Assembly (NCBI RefSeq): GCF_010730355.1
Contig: NZ_AP022576.1
Location: 2,294,001-2,358,000, forward strand
Direction: 5' to 3'
Length of the DNA: 64,000 bases
Source of the DNA: Mycobacterium florentinum
Lineage (GTDB): Bacteria > Actinomycetota > Actinomycetes > Mycobacteriales > Mycobacteriaceae
Below are positions 39,074 through 48,037 of this stretch, piece by piece. The translations under genes and the position numbers were made by a program. Below the pieces are notes generated by a model. That model was not told where the DNA came from and did not search any database. It worked only from the letters and a program-made list of their open reading frames with translations. How positions within the stretch are numbered: the first letter of the stretch is position 1; every line of letters begins with the position of its first letter.

Positions 39074-39970
39074 TCAGTGCCGCCCTTCTGCCGGCTTCTG
39101 CGCACGCTGCCGGCGCGAGCTGCGCACCATCAGAGCCGAGCGCAGCGCCAACGAGGCCCGCAACGTCCAGCGCAGCGGAGCCAGCCACCAACCGGTATGC
39201 CGGTCGGCCAGAAAGATATAGGTGCTCCGGTGGTGCGCCGCCAAATGGCTGGCCGGATCGTCGCCGGTGGAGTGGCCCTTGTGGTGCAGCACTTCGGCCG
39301 ACGGCACGTAGACGTTGAGCCAGCCGGCCTTGCCCAGCCGGTCGCCGAGGTCGACGTCCTCCATATACATGAAGTAGCGCTCGTCGAATCCGCCGATCTG
39401 ACCGAACGCCGAGCGGCGCAGCAGCAGGCACGATCCCGACAGCCAGCCCACCGGCCGCTCGCTGGGCTCGAGGCGCTCCTGGCGGTACGCGGCCGTCCAG
39501 GGATTGCGCTTCCAGAACGGCCCGATCACGGCGTGCATGCCGCCGCGGATCAGGCTGGGCAGGTGGCGTGCCGACGGATACACCGAGCCGTCCGGGTCGT
39601 GGATCAGCGGCCCCAGCGCGCCGGCCTGCGGCCAGCGGGCGGCCGCCTCCAGCAGCGCGTCGATGCTGTTCGGCCCCCACTGCACGTCCGGATTGGCCAC
39701 CAGCACCCAGTCGTCGATCTCCCCGCGCTCGCCGAGATGCTCGATCGCGCGATTGACCGCGGTTCCGTACCCGAGGTTGCCTCCGGTGCTGAAGAACCGC
39801 ACATTCGGGTAGCGCTCCACGGCAGCCTGCGGGGCGCCATCGGTGGAACCGTTGTCGGCCATCAGCACGCTGACCGGGCGCTCGGTGGCCAGCGACAGCG
39901 AAGCCAGAAAACGTTCGAGGTGGTGGCCCGGCGAGAAGGTCACCGTCACGACCGGCAGGACGTCAGTCAC
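39074..39970 (-). CDS. wbbL: dTDP-rhamnose glycosyltransferase WbbL
   Basis: GT2 enzyme that adds rhamnose to decaprenyl-PP-GlcNAc, forming the linker between peptidoglycan and arabinogalactan; essential in M. tuberculosis (Rv3265c). Features are VTVTFSPGHHLERFLASL, the nucleotide-sugar site VSVLMADNGSTDG and VLVANPDVQW, then GGFDERYFMYMEDVDLGDRL. 298 aa. The GTG at 39968-39970 overlaps the rmlD 3' end by eight bases, fitting the rmlD-wbbL-guanylyltransferase operon. Confidence 0.94.
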   Translation of the reverse strand: MTDVLPVVTVTFSPGHHLERFLASLSLATERPVSVLMADNGSTDGAPQAAVERYPNVRFFSTGGNLGYGTAVNRAIEHLGERGEIDDWVLVANPDVQWGPNSIDALLEAAARWPQAGALGPLIHDPDGSVYPSARHLPSLIRGGMHAVIGPFWKRNPWTAAYRQERLEPSERPVGWLSGSCLLLRRSAFGQIGGFDERYFMYMEDVDLGDRLGKAGWLNVYVPSAEVLHHKGHSTGDDPASHLAAHHRSTYIFLADRHTGWWLAPLRWTLRASLALRSALMVRSSRRQRAQKPAEGRH

Positions 39971-40871
39971 GCGTAGAGATTATCGGTCGTGCGGCTGCGA
40001 CTGCCCCCTCCGACGCGGTCAGCGCGGCGACAAGTGCGGACCGCCAGGGCCGTAGCGGCGTCATGCCCGCCGCTGCCGACTGCCGGCTCGACAGCGCGGA
40101 GTAGGTCGGTCGCGGTGCGGGACGGGGAAATTCCGCGGTGCTCACCGGGTGCACCCGCTCGGGATCGGCGCCACACTCCTCGAACACCGCGCGGGCCAGC
40201 CCGAAACGCGAGACGACGCCCTCGTTGGCGGCGTGCAGGATCGGCCCGGGGACGCCGTCGTCGGCCACCTGGAGCAGCGCGGCAGCCAGGTCGGCGACAT
40301 AGGTCGGCGAGCCGACCTGGTCGTCGACGACCTTGATCGGGTCGTCGCCGGCGGCGAGCTTGCGCATGATCGCGACGAAGTCCTTGCCGGTGCCGCCGGT
40401 GTAGACCCAGGCGGTCCGGACCACGACGCACTGGGAGGGCTCCGGCAGCGCTGCCAGCGCGGCGATCTCCCCGGCGCGCTTGCTGCACGCGTAGACGCCA
40501 CGCGGCGTGGTCTCGTCGCTGGGTTCGAACGGGTGGGGATCGGCGTAATCGCCGGCGAACACGAAGTCGGTCGAGACGTGAATCAGCCGGGCACCGGCCC
40601 GCGCGCAGGCCCGCGCGATGTGTGCCGGCGCGGCCGCATTGACCGAGTAGGCCCGCGCTTCGTCGCTTTCGGCGCCGTCGACATCGGTGTAGGCCGCGCA
40701 ATTGATCACGACATCACCGCTTGTCACGATCGCCTCGGCGGCGGCCGGGTCGGTGATGTCCCACTGCGCGGACGTCAGGGCAAGGACGTTGCGGCCCTGG
40801 TCAGCGCCCTGCGCGGCCAAACAACCGCCCAGCTGCCCACCGGCTCCGGTGATCACGATCCTGCCCGACAT
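39963..40871 (-). CDS. rmlD: dTDP-4-dehydrorhamnose reductase
   Basis: Last step of dTDP-rhamnose synthesis. SDR-type start RIVITGAGGQLGGCLAAQGA, NCAAYTDVDGAESDEARAYS, STDFVFAGDY and the catalytic YACSK (YxxxK). 302 aa. Start ATG 40869-40871. It is first in the rmlD-wbbL-guanylyltransferase operon and divergent from the LCP gene with about 85 bases between. Confidence 0.95.
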   Translation of the reverse strand: MSGRIVITGAGGQLGGCLAAQGADQGRNVLALTSAQWDITDPAAAEAIVTSGDVVINCAAYTDVDGAESDEARAYSVNAAAPAHIARACARAGARLIHVSTDFVFAGDYADPHPFEPSDETTPRGVYACSKRAGEIAALAALPEPSQCVVVRTAWVYTGGTGKDFVAIMRKLAAGDDPIKVVDDQVGSPTYVADLAAALLQVADDGVPGPILHAANEGVVSRFGLARAVFEECGADPERVHPVSTAEFPRPAPRPTYSALSSRQSAAAGMTPLRPWRSALVAALTASEGAVAAARPIISTRD

Positions 40872-40946
40872 GGTTCGAGTCTGGCATGTCCGGGAAAGCT
40901 GGGGCCACGCCGCCGCTGGCTACCCGAGAAGCGCCTGTGCCGCAAG

Positions 40947-40952
40947 TAACCT
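40947..40952 (+). promoter_or_regulatory. -10 box for leaderless LCP-family gene
   Basis: TAACCT ends six bases before the ATG at 40959 (three before a GTG at 40956). No ribosome-binding site is present, which points to a leaderless mRNA. Confidence 0.45.
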
Positions 40953-40958
40953 AATGTG

Positions 40959-42422
40959 ATGCCTGTGCAGCGTGTGGTTCGTGTTATTACCACTGTGCTA
41001 ACCGTCGCCGTCGTCATCGGCACCGGCGTGGCGTGGAACAACGTCCGATCGTTTGAAGACGGCATCTTCCACATGTCGGCAGCGTCGCTCGGCAAGGGCG
41101 GCGACGACGGCGCGATCGACATCCTGCTGGTCGGCCTGGACAGCCGCACCGACGCCCACGGCAACGCGTTGACACAAGAGGAACTGGCAACGCTGAAGGC
41201 CGGCGACGAGGAAGCCACCAACACCGACACCATCATCCTGGTTCGGATACCGAACAACGGGAAGTCGGCCACCGCCATCTCGATTCCGCGCGATTCCTAC
41301 GTCGTGGCCCCCGGCCTGGGCAAGACGAAGATCAACGGCGTCTACGGCCAAACCAGGGAAGCCAAGCGGGCCAACCTGGTCAAAGCCGGTGATTCCGCCG
41401 AGGACGCCGCCACGCAGGGGACCGAGGCCGGGCGCGAGGCGTTGATCAAGACGGTCGCCGACCTCACCGGTGTCACCGTCGACCACTATGCCGAGATCGG
41501 GCTGCTCGGTTTCGCATTGATCACCGACGCCCTCGGCGGCGTCAACGTGTGCCTCAAAGATGCGGTGTATGAACCATTTTCGGGTGCCGACTTCCCGGCC
41601 GGGCCGCAGAAGCTGGACGGCGCCGAGGCGCTGAGCTTCGTGCGCCAACGCCACGATCTGCCACGTGGCGACCTCGACCGGGTGGTGCGCCAGCAGGTCG
41701 TGATGGCCTCGCTCGCACACCGGGTGATCTCCGGCAAGACGCTGTCCAGCCCCACCACACTGAAGCGGCTGGAGGCGGCGGTGCAGCGCTCGGTGGTGAT
41801 CTCCCAGGGTTGGGACGTAATGGATTTCGTCCAGCAATTGCAGAAGCTGGCCGGCGGTAACGTCGCCTTTGCCACTATCCCGGTGCTCGACGGAGCCGGC
41901 TGGAGTGACGACGGCATGCAGAGCGTGGTCCGGGTGGACGCGCACCAGGTTCAGGACTGGGTCGCCGGCCTGCTGCACCAACAGGATCAGGGCAAGACCG
42001 AGGAAATCGCGTACACACCCGCAAAGACCACCGCCACCGTGGTCAACGACACCGACATCAACGGACTGGCGGCCGCGGTGTCAGACGTGTTGAGCTCCAA
42101 GGGATTTACCACCGGCGCCGCCGGCAACAACGACGGCGGCCACGTCAAGTCCAGCCAGGTGCGCGCCAACAAACCCGACGACATGGGAGCGCAGGAAGTC
42201 GCCAAGGAGCTGGGCGGGTTGCCCGTCGTGCCGGATGCATCGTTGGCGCCGGGATCGGTCCGCGTGGTGCTGGCAAACGACTACACCGGACCGGGCTCGG
42301 GCCTGTCCGGCAGCACGACGGCCCCGGCGCGGGTGACGAACCAGTCGGCCACCGACCCGAATGTCCCAGCGCCCTCGCCGATCCTGACGGCCGGGAGCGA
42401 CAAGCCGGAGTGCATCAACTGA
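40959..42422 (+). CDS. LytR-CpsA-Psr (LCP) family cell-wall glycopolymer ligase
   Basis: Type II membrane protein: an N-terminal span (VVRVITTVLTVAVVIGTGVA), then an extracellular LCP domain with DILLVGLDSRTDAHGN, DTIILVRIPNN, AISIPRDSYV and LSFVRQRHDLPRGDLDRVVR. A LytR_C domain and Thr/Pro-rich tail end it (487 aa). It corresponds to Rv3267, which attaches arabinogalactan to peptidoglycan, in keeping with the divergent rmlD-wbbL unit. A GTG one codon earlier (40956) is also possible. Confidence 0.93.
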   Translation: MPVQRVVRVITTVLTVAVVIGTGVAWNNVRSFEDGIFHMSAASLGKGGDDGAIDILLVGLDSRTDAHGNALTQEELATLKAGDEEATNTDTIILVRIPNNGKSATAISIPRDSYVVAPGLGKTKINGVYGQTREAKRANLVKAGDSAEDAATQGTEAGREALIKTVADLTGVTVDHYAEIGLLGFALITDALGGVNVCLKDAVYEPFSGADFPAGPQKLDGAEALSFVRQRHDLPRGDLDRVVRQQVVMASLAHRVISGKTLSSPTTLKRLEAAVQRSVVISQGWDVMDFVQQLQKLAGGNVAFATIPVLDGAGWSDDGMQSVVRVDAHQVQDWVAGLLHQQDQGKTEEIAYTPAKTTATVVNDTDINGLAAAVSDVLSSKGFTTGAAGNNDGGHVKSSQVRANKPDDMGAQEVAKELGGLPVVPDASLAPGSVRVVLANDYTGPGSGLSGSTTAPARVTNQSATDPNVPAPSPILTAGSDKPECIN

Positions 42423-43126
42423 CCACCTTGTCGGCAGCGATCCTCGATCCGATGCTGCGCGCCGACCCGGTCGGTCCGCGCATCACCTACTACGACGACG
42501 CCACCGGCGAGCGCATCGAGTTGTCCGCGGTGACGCTGGCCAACTGGGCGGCCAAGACCGGCAACCTGTTACGCGACGAGCTGGGCGCGGGACCGGACAG
42601 CCGGGTGGCGATCTTGCTTCCGGCGCACTGGCAGACCGCGGCGGTCTTGTTCGGGGTGTGGTGGATCGGCGCCGAGGCCGTACTCGACGGCCCGGCCGAC
42701 CTCGCGCTGTGCACCGCCGAGCGGCTGGACGAGGCCGACTCCGCCGTTGCCGGCGGCGAGGTCGCGGTCTTGTCGCTGGATCCGTTCGGTCGTCCGGCGC
42801 CCGACCTGCCGATCGGCGTCACCGATTACGCCACCGCGGTGCGGGTGCACGGCGACCAGATCGTCGCCGCACGCCATCCCGGCGCCGCGCTGGCCGGCCG
42901 CTCCGTCGATGAGATCCTGGCCGACTGTGAAACCTCGGCGGCGGCACGGGGTTTGGCGTCCGCGGATCGGGTGCTCTCGACCGCCGCGTGGCCCGGCCCC
43001 GCCGAGCTGGTCGACGGCCTGCTGGCGATCATGGCCGTCGGCGCGTCGCTGGTGCAGGTGGCGAACCTCGATCCGGCGACACTGCAGCGCCGCGTCGAGA
43101 CCGAGAAGGTCACCCGCGTCCTCTGA
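42410..43126 (+). CDS. TIGR03089 family protein (AMP-binding-like fragment family)
   Basis: 238 aa. It looks like the N-terminal part of an acyl-CoA synthetase (RITYYDDATGERIELSAVTL; ANWAAKTGNLL; VAILLPAHWQTAAVLFGVWW) but is a conserved short actinobacterial family without the catalytic core. Role unknown. It matches Rv3268. The GTG at 42410 overlaps the LCP stop by 13 bases, so it is co-translated with the LCP protein. Confidence 0.85.
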   Translation: MHQLTTLSAAILDPMLRADPVGPRITYYDDATGERIELSAVTLANWAAKTGNLLRDELGAGPDSRVAILLPAHWQTAAVLFGVWWIGAEAVLDGPADLALCTAERLDEADSAVAGGEVAVLSLDPFGRPAPDLPIGVTDYATAVRVHGDQIVAARHPGAALAGRSVDEILADCETSAAARGLASADRVLSTAAWPGPAELVDGLLAIMAVGASLVQVANLDPATLQRRVETEKVTRVL

Positions 43127-43131
43127 ACGCA

Positions 43132-43147
43132 TATTGATATTGCAATA
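43132..43147. promoter_or_regulatory. candidate dyad upstream of pacL1-ctpC
   Basis: TATTG and CAATA (43132-43136, 43143-43147) flank a 6-base AT-rich spacer. This is similar in style to ArsR/SmtB-type operators. It lies about 128 bases before the pacL1 start. Confidence 0.3.
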
Positions 43148-43227
43148 CGTCGATGTTGATTTCGTGCGAGCATGAGGTGGACGGCGCGACAACTTGGCTA
43201 TTTACGTCGCCCTCGGGTGGACTTTCT

Positions 43228-43246
43228 GATAATGGTTGTCATTAAC
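43228..43246. promoter_or_regulatory. Fur-family-like box upstream of pacL1-ctpC
   Basis: GATAATGGTTGTCATTAAC matches the classical 19-base Fur box (GATAATGATAATCATTATC) at 15 of 19 positions. It also contains a GATAAT -10-like element and ends 28 bases before the pacL1 ATG, so binding would block transcription. Fur, Zur or another metal regulator cannot be told apart from the sequence. Confidence 0.45.
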
Positions 43247-43274
43247 GACTGGGCGGCGGAGAAAGGATCGGGCA

Positions 43275-43556
43275 ATGGCGGTATACGGGCTACTGGCAAA
43301 GGCGGCGGGGACGGTATTCACCGGCCTGGTCGGCGTGACGGCCTACGAGGTCGTGCGCAAAGCCGCGGCCAAGGCGCCGCTGCATCAGACCGCCGTCAAA
43401 GGCGCCGAGCTGGGATTGCGCGGCACCCGCAAAGCCGAGACGGCCGCGGAGTCGGCGCGCCTCAAGCTTGCCGATGTGATGGCCGAAGCCCGCGAACGCA
43501 TCGGCGAGGAGGCGCCCACCCCGTCGCTGGGCGACACCCACGACCACGACCACTGA
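43275..43556 (+). CDS. pacL1: PacL-type metal-binding membrane chaperone (DUF1490)
   Basis: 93 aa. An N-terminal hydrophobic helix (GLLAKAAGTVFTGLVGVTAY), then an Ala/Glu/Arg-rich helix, and a C-terminal metal-binding tail LGDTHDHDH. It matches Rv3269, which partners the CtpC P-type ATPase and helps resistance to zinc. Start ATG 43275 with AAAGGA upstream, giving the same length as in M. tuberculosis. It lies nine bases before ctpC, clearly one operon. Confidence 0.92.
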   Translation: MAVYGLLAKAAGTVFTGLVGVTAYEVVRKAAAKAPLHQTAVKGAELGLRGTRKAETAAESARLKLADVMAEARERIGEEAPTPSLGDTHDHDH

Positions 43557-43565
43557 TCGCTCGCC

Positions 43566-45761
43566 ATGAGCCTCGCGATCGTTGAAGACATCGCAACTGC
43601 CAAAGACCCTGCCCTGGAAGTACTTTCGGATGCGGCCGGCCGCATGCGGCTTTGCGTCCCGTGGGTGCGCTCCCGCACACGACGGGCCGTCGCGGTCGAA
43701 GATGCGGTGGCCAAGCGGACCGGCGTGCGCGCCGTGCACGCCTACCCGCGTACCGGATCGGTCGTGGTCTGGTATTCACCGCACCGCTGCGACCGCGCCG
43801 AGATCATGGCGGCGATCAGCAGCGCCGAACACGTTGCCGCCGAACTGATTCCGGCGCGCGCGCCGCATTCGTCGGAGATCCGCAACTCGGACGTGCTGCG
43901 CATGGTCATCGGCGGCCTGGCCCTGAGCCTGCTCGGGGTGCGCCGTTATGTGTTCGCCCGGCCACCGCTGCTCGGGCCGAGCGGCCGGGTGGTCGCCACG
44001 AGCGTCACGATCTTCACCGGTTACCCGTTCCTGCGCGGCGCGTTGCGTTCGCTGCGGTCCGGCAAGGCCGGCACCGACGCGCTGGTCTCGGCCGCGACCG
44101 TGGCGAGTCTGATCCTGCGCGAGAACGTGGTCGCCCTGACCGTGCTGTGGCTGCTCAATATCGGTGAGTACCTGCAAGATCTGACGCTGCGGCGGACCCG
44201 GCGCGCCATTTCCGAACTGCTGCGCGGCAGCCAGGATACGGCGTGGATCCGGCTCACGAGCCCTTCTCGGGGCCTTGAGCCTGGCACCGAAATCCAGGTG
44301 CCGATCGACAGCGTGGAGATCGGCGACGAGGTGGTGGTGCACGACCACGTCGCCATCCCGGTGGACGGCGAAGTGGTCGACGGCGAAGCCGTCGTCAACC
44401 AATCCGCGCTCACCGGCGAAAACCTGCCGGTGAGCGTGCACGTGGGCACCCACGTGCACGCCGGCTCGGTCGTGGTGCGCGGACGCGTCGTGGTGCGTGC
44501 GCAGGCCGTTGGCAACCAAACCACGATCGGGCGCATCATCACCCGCGTCGAGGAGGCGCAGCACGACCGGGCGCCCATCCAGACGGTCGGCGAAACCTTC
44601 TCGCGCCGTTTCGTTCCCACCTCGTTCATCGTGTCGGCGATCACGCTGGCGGTCACCGGCGACGTCCGGCGCGCGATGACCATGCTGTTGATCGCCTGCC
44701 CGTGCGCGGTGGGCCTGGCCACCCCGACCGCGATCAGCGCAGCGATCGGCAACGGCGCGCGCCGCGGCATCCTGATCAAAGGCGGGTCCCATCTCGAGCA
44801 GGCGGGCCGGGTCGACGCGATCGTGTTCGACAAGACCGGAACCCTGACCGTCGGTCGCCCAGTCGTCACCAATATCGTTGCGATGCATAAGGACTGGGAG
44901 CCCGAGCAGGTGCTGGCGTACGCGGCCAGCTCGGAGATCCACTCGCGGCACCCGCTGGCCGAGGCGGTCATCCGCTCGACCGAGGAACGCCACATCAGCA
45001 TCCCGCCGCACGAGGAGTGCGAGGTGCTGGTCGGGTTGGGCATGCGGACCTGGGCCGACGGCCGCACCCTGCTGCTGGGCAGCCCGTCGCTGCTGCAGGC
45101 CGAGAAGGTCAGGGTGTCGAAGAAGGCCAAGGAGTGGGTCGACAAGCTGCGGCGCGAGGCCGAGATGCCGCTGCTGCTGGCGGTGGACGGCAAGCTGGTC
45201 GGGCTGATCAGCCTGCGCGACGAAGTCCGGCCCGAGGCGGCCGAGGTGCTGACGAAGCTGCGCGCCAATGGGATTCGACGCATCGTGATGCTCACCGGCG
45301 ATCACCCGGACATCGCGCAGGTGGTCGCCGGCGAGCTGGGCATCGACGAGTGGCGCGCCGAGGTGATGCCGGAGGACAAGCTCGAGGTGGTGCGCGAGCT
45401 GCAGGGCGAGGGCCACATCGTCGGCATGGTCGGCGACGGCATCAACGACGCCCCGGCTCTGGCCGCGGCAGACATCGGAATCGCGATGGGGCTGGCCGGA
45501 ACCGACGTCGCCGTGGAAACCGCCGACGTGGCGCTGGCCAACGACGACCTGCATCGCCTGCTCGACGTCGGGGACCTGGGCGCCCGGGCGGTCGACGTGA
45601 TCCGGGAGAACTACGGCATGTCGATCGCCGTCAACGCTGTCGGGCTGATCATCGGGGCGGGCGGGGCCCTATCCCCCGTGCTGGCCGCGATCCTGCACAA
45701 CGCGTCGTCAGTTGCCGTGGTGGCCAACAGTTCCCGGCTGATCCGCTACCGCCTTGACTGA
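43566..45761 (+). CDS. ctpC: P1B-type metal-exporting ATPase CtpC
   Basis: 731 aa. The N-terminus is a degenerate heavy-metal-associated domain without CxxC, then about eight membrane spans. The metal-binding CPC motif is residues 378-380 (IACPCAVGLATPTAI), the phosphorylated Asp is 422 (FDKTGTLTVGRP), HP motif SRHPLAEAVIR, and hinge VGDGINDAPALAAADIGIAM. In M. tuberculosis CtpC protects against zinc poisoning and has been linked to manganese. It is co-transcribed with pacL1. Confidence 0.95.
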   Translation: MSLAIVEDIATAKDPALEVLSDAAGRMRLCVPWVRSRTRRAVAVEDAVAKRTGVRAVHAYPRTGSVVVWYSPHRCDRAEIMAAISSAEHVAAELIPARAPHSSEIRNSDVLRMVIGGLALSLLGVRRYVFARPPLLGPSGRVVATSVTIFTGYPFLRGALRSLRSGKAGTDALVSAATVASLILRENVVALTVLWLLNIGEYLQDLTLRRTRRAISELLRGSQDTAWIRLTSPSRGLEPGTEIQVPIDSVEIGDEVVVHDHVAIPVDGEVVDGEAVVNQSALTGENLPVSVHVGTHVHAGSVVVRGRVVVRAQAVGNQTTIGRIITRVEEAQHDRAPIQTVGETFSRRFVPTSFIVSAITLAVTGDVRRAMTMLLIACPCAVGLATPTAISAAIGNGARRGILIKGGSHLEQAGRVDAIVFDKTGTLTVGRPVVTNIVAMHKDWEPEQVLAYAASSEIHSRHPLAEAVIRSTEERHISIPPHEECEVLVGLGMRTWADGRTLLLGSPSLLQAEKVRVSKKAKEWVDKLRREAEMPLLLAVDGKLVGLISLRDEVRPEAAEVLTKLRANGIRRIVMLTGDHPDIAQVVAGELGIDEWRAEVMPEDKLEVVRELQGEGHIVGMVGDGINDAPALAAADIGIAMGLAGTDVAVETADVALANDDLHRLLDVGDLGARAVDVIRENYGMSIAVNAVGLIIGAGGALSPVLAAILHNASSVAVVANSSRLIRYRLD

Positions 45762-45868
45762 GCGCTTCGGCTATTCGCCACCCTTGTCGACAGCAGGATC
45801 GCAGCACTGTATACCAGCGTCGTAACCCTCCGCCACCACCCCCGAGCCGGGGACGCCGACCGGTCGCC

Positions 45869-45890
45869 AGACAGTATCGTTATTCTGTCT
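45869..45890. promoter_or_regulatory. operator-like dyad before the TIGR00027 methyltransferase
   Basis: AGACAG (45869-45874) and CTGTCT (45885-45890) are perfect inverted repeats with a 10-base AT-rich spacer that includes a TTATTCT -10-like stretch. This is the size of a TetR-type operator, 29 bases before the start codon. Confidence 0.4.
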
Positions 45891-45919
45891 AACCAGTAAT
45901 CGGCGGAAGGGGCCCATCC

Positions 45920-46834
45920 GTGGCACGCAGCGACAATGACTCCTGGGACCTGGCGACAAGCGTGGGAGCCACCGCCACCCTGGTCGCCGCTGGACGTGCC
46001 CGGGCCACCAGGGACGAGCTGATCGACGACCCGTTCGCCGAGCCGCTGGTGCGCGCCGTGGGTGTCGACTTCTTCACCCGGTGGGCCAACGCCGAGATCG
46101 ACGCGGCCGACGTCGACGAGCCCGGTGCGCCGTGGGGCATGCGGCGCATGACCGACCTGCTGGCCGCCCGCACGCGTTACATCGATGCGTTCTTCGCCGA
46201 CGCGATGGCCGCGGGCGTGCGCCAGGTCGTCATCTTGGCCTCCGGCCTGGACGCGCGCGGATACCGACTCACCTGGGCTCCGGGAACAAAGGTGTTCGAG
46301 ATCGACCAGCCGGACGTCATTGAGTTCAAGACCACGACGATCGAAGCACTCGGCGCCCGGCCCACCGCCGAGATCCGCGCGGTCGCGGTCGACCTGCGCC
46401 ACGATTGGCCGTCGGCGCTGAAGCAGGCCGGCTTCGATACCAGCCAACCCGCCGCGTGGGCCGCCGAGGGACTACTCGGTTTCCTACCGCCCGACGCGCA
46501 GGATCGCTTGCTGGACAACATCACCGCGCTATCCGCCGGTGAAAGCCGGCTGGTGGCCGAAATCTTCATCAACACCGGCTGCAACCAGAACGCGTTGGAC
46601 AGCGCCAGCCAGCGGTGGCAGGCGAAAGGGCTCGACGTCGCGCTCGACGATCTGGGTTTTCCCGGCGAGCGCAACGATGCGGCCACCTATCTGCGCGACC
46701 GCGGCTGGCGGCCGGTCAGCACCCCGCTGAATCAGTTGTTGGCCGACAACGGATTACCGCAACAGCCCACAGGCGAAGACGCCCCGTTCGCCAAGAACTA
46801 TTACTGCACCGCAGTTTTGCACAAGGCAGGGTAA
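45920..46834 (+). CDS. SAM-dependent methyltransferase, TIGR00027 (LCMT-like) family
   Basis: 304 aa. The family start is DNDSWDLATSVGATATLVAA; motif I is QVVILASGLDARGYRL; an acidic loop follows in VFEIDQPDVIEFKT; then WAAEGLLGFLPPDAQDRLL. Mycobacteria carry many copies; substrates are unknown. The GTG at 45920 has GGAAGGGG upstream. In M. tuberculosis Rv3271c stands here on the other strand, so this is a lineage-specific insertion or replacement (inference from gene order). The CoA-transferase follows after 15 bases. Confidence 0.88.
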   Translation: MARSDNDSWDLATSVGATATLVAAGRARATRDELIDDPFAEPLVRAVGVDFFTRWANAEIDAADVDEPGAPWGMRRMTDLLAARTRYIDAFFADAMAAGVRQVVILASGLDARGYRLTWAPGTKVFEIDQPDVIEFKTTTIEALGARPTAEIRAVAVDLRHDWPSALKQAGFDTSQPAAWAAEGLLGFLPPDAQDRLLDNITALSAGESRLVAEIFINTGCNQNALDSASQRWQAKGLDVALDDLGFPGERNDAATYLRDRGWRPVSTPLNQLLADNGLPQQPTGEDAPFAKNYYCTAVLHKAG

Positions 46835-46849
46835 GAGGAAGGCCATACT

Positions 46850-48037
46850 ATGCCAAACAGCCAGCCGCCCAAGCCACTTGACGGATACCGGGTTCTCGAT
46901 TTCACCCAGAACATCGCCGGGCCGCTGGCCGGTCAGATCATGGCCGACCTTGGCGCCGAGGTCATCAAGGTCGAGGCACCCCATGGCGAAGCGGCCCGTC
47001 AGATCGTCGCGGTGCTACCCGGCCGGCCACCGCTGCCCACGCTGTTTTGGCCGCACAACCGGGGCAAGAAGTCGGTGGCGGTGGATCTGACCGACGGCGA
47101 AGCCAAACGGCACATCTTACGGCTGGTCGACACCGCCGACGTCGTGCTCGAAGGATTCCGGCCCGGGGTGATGGAGCGGATGGGGTTGGGCCCCAACGAG
47201 TTACGTTCCCGCAACCCGAAGCTCATCTACGCACGCCTGTCCGCCTACGGCGGCAACGGCCCGGAAGGCAGCAGGCCGGGCGTCGACCTGATGGTCGCCG
47301 CCGAGTCGGGCATGACCACCGGAATGCCCACGCCCAGCGGCAAACCGCAGATCATTCCGTTCCAGCTTGTCGACGCCGCCAGCGGCCACGTGCTGGCCCA
47401 GGCGGTGCTGGCCGCGCTACTCAACCGCGAGCGTCACGGCGTGGCGGACGTGGTCCGGGTCGCGATGTACGACGTCGCGGTGGGGCTGCAGGCCAGCCAG
47501 CTGACCATTCACCTGAACAAGCCCGCCGGGCAGCCCCAGCCGAAACCGGACGCGGCACCAATTGCCAAGAAGCGCAAGGGCGTTGGCTTCGCGACCCAAC
47601 CGTCGGATGCCTTCAAGGCTGCGGACGGGTACCTGGTGATCAGCGCGTATGTCCCCAAACACTGGGCGAAGCTGTGCGAGATCATCGGCCGACCCGACAT
47701 GTTGGAAGACGAACGGTTCATCGACCAACGCTCCCGCGCCATGAATTACCCCGAGTTGACCGAGGAACTCGAGTCGGCCCTGGCCGCCAAGCCCGCCGCC
47801 GAATGGGTTGAGCTGCTGCAGAAAGGCGGCTTGATGGCCTGCCTGGCCTATACCTGGAAGCAGGTGGTCAGCACCCCGCTGTTCGCCGAAAACGAACTCG
47901 CACTAACGGTCGGCAGTGGTGACGATGAAATCACGGTGATCCGCACTCCGGCCCGCTACTCCAGCTTCGATGCGACGGCCGCCGACCCGCCACCCGCTCC
48001 GGGCCAGCACAACGACGTGTTTCTGCACGAGTCCTGA
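46850..48037 (+). CDS. family III (CaiB/BaiF) CoA-transferase
   Basis: Moves CoA between acyl-CoA and free acids. It has GYRVLDFTQNIAGPLAGQIM, LGAEVIKVEAPHGE and RGKKSVAVDL at the N-terminus. The catalytic Asp is likely residue 146 in SRPGVDLMVAAESGMT. 395 aa, normal length, matching Rv3272. Acyl substrates cannot be told from the sequence. It probably shares a transcript with the methyltransferase gene upstream. Confidence 0.93.
   Translation: MPNSQPPKPLDGYRVLDFTQNIAGPLAGQIMADLGAEVIKVEAPHGEAARQIVAVLPGRPPLPTLFWPHNRGKKSVAVDLTDGEAKRHILRLVDTADVVLEGFRPGVMERMGLGPNELRSRNPKLIYARLSAYGGNGPEGSRPGVDLMVAAESGMTTGMPTPSGKPQIIPFQLVDAASGHVLAQAVLAALLNRERHGVADVVRVAMYDVAVGLQASQLTIHLNKPAGQPQPKPDAAPIAKKRKGVGFATQPSDAFKAADGYLVISAYVPKHWAKLCEIIGRPDMLEDERFIDQRSRAMNYPELTEELESALAAKPAAEWVELLQKGGLMACLAYTWKQVVSTPLFAENELALTVGSGDDEITVIRTPARYSSFDATAADPPPAPGQHNDVFLHES

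Noticed and set aside
43776..45554. Long minus-strand open frame opposite ctpC
   Set aside because: It is a mirror frame of ctpC; the sequence is Arg/His/Asp-rich without motifs.
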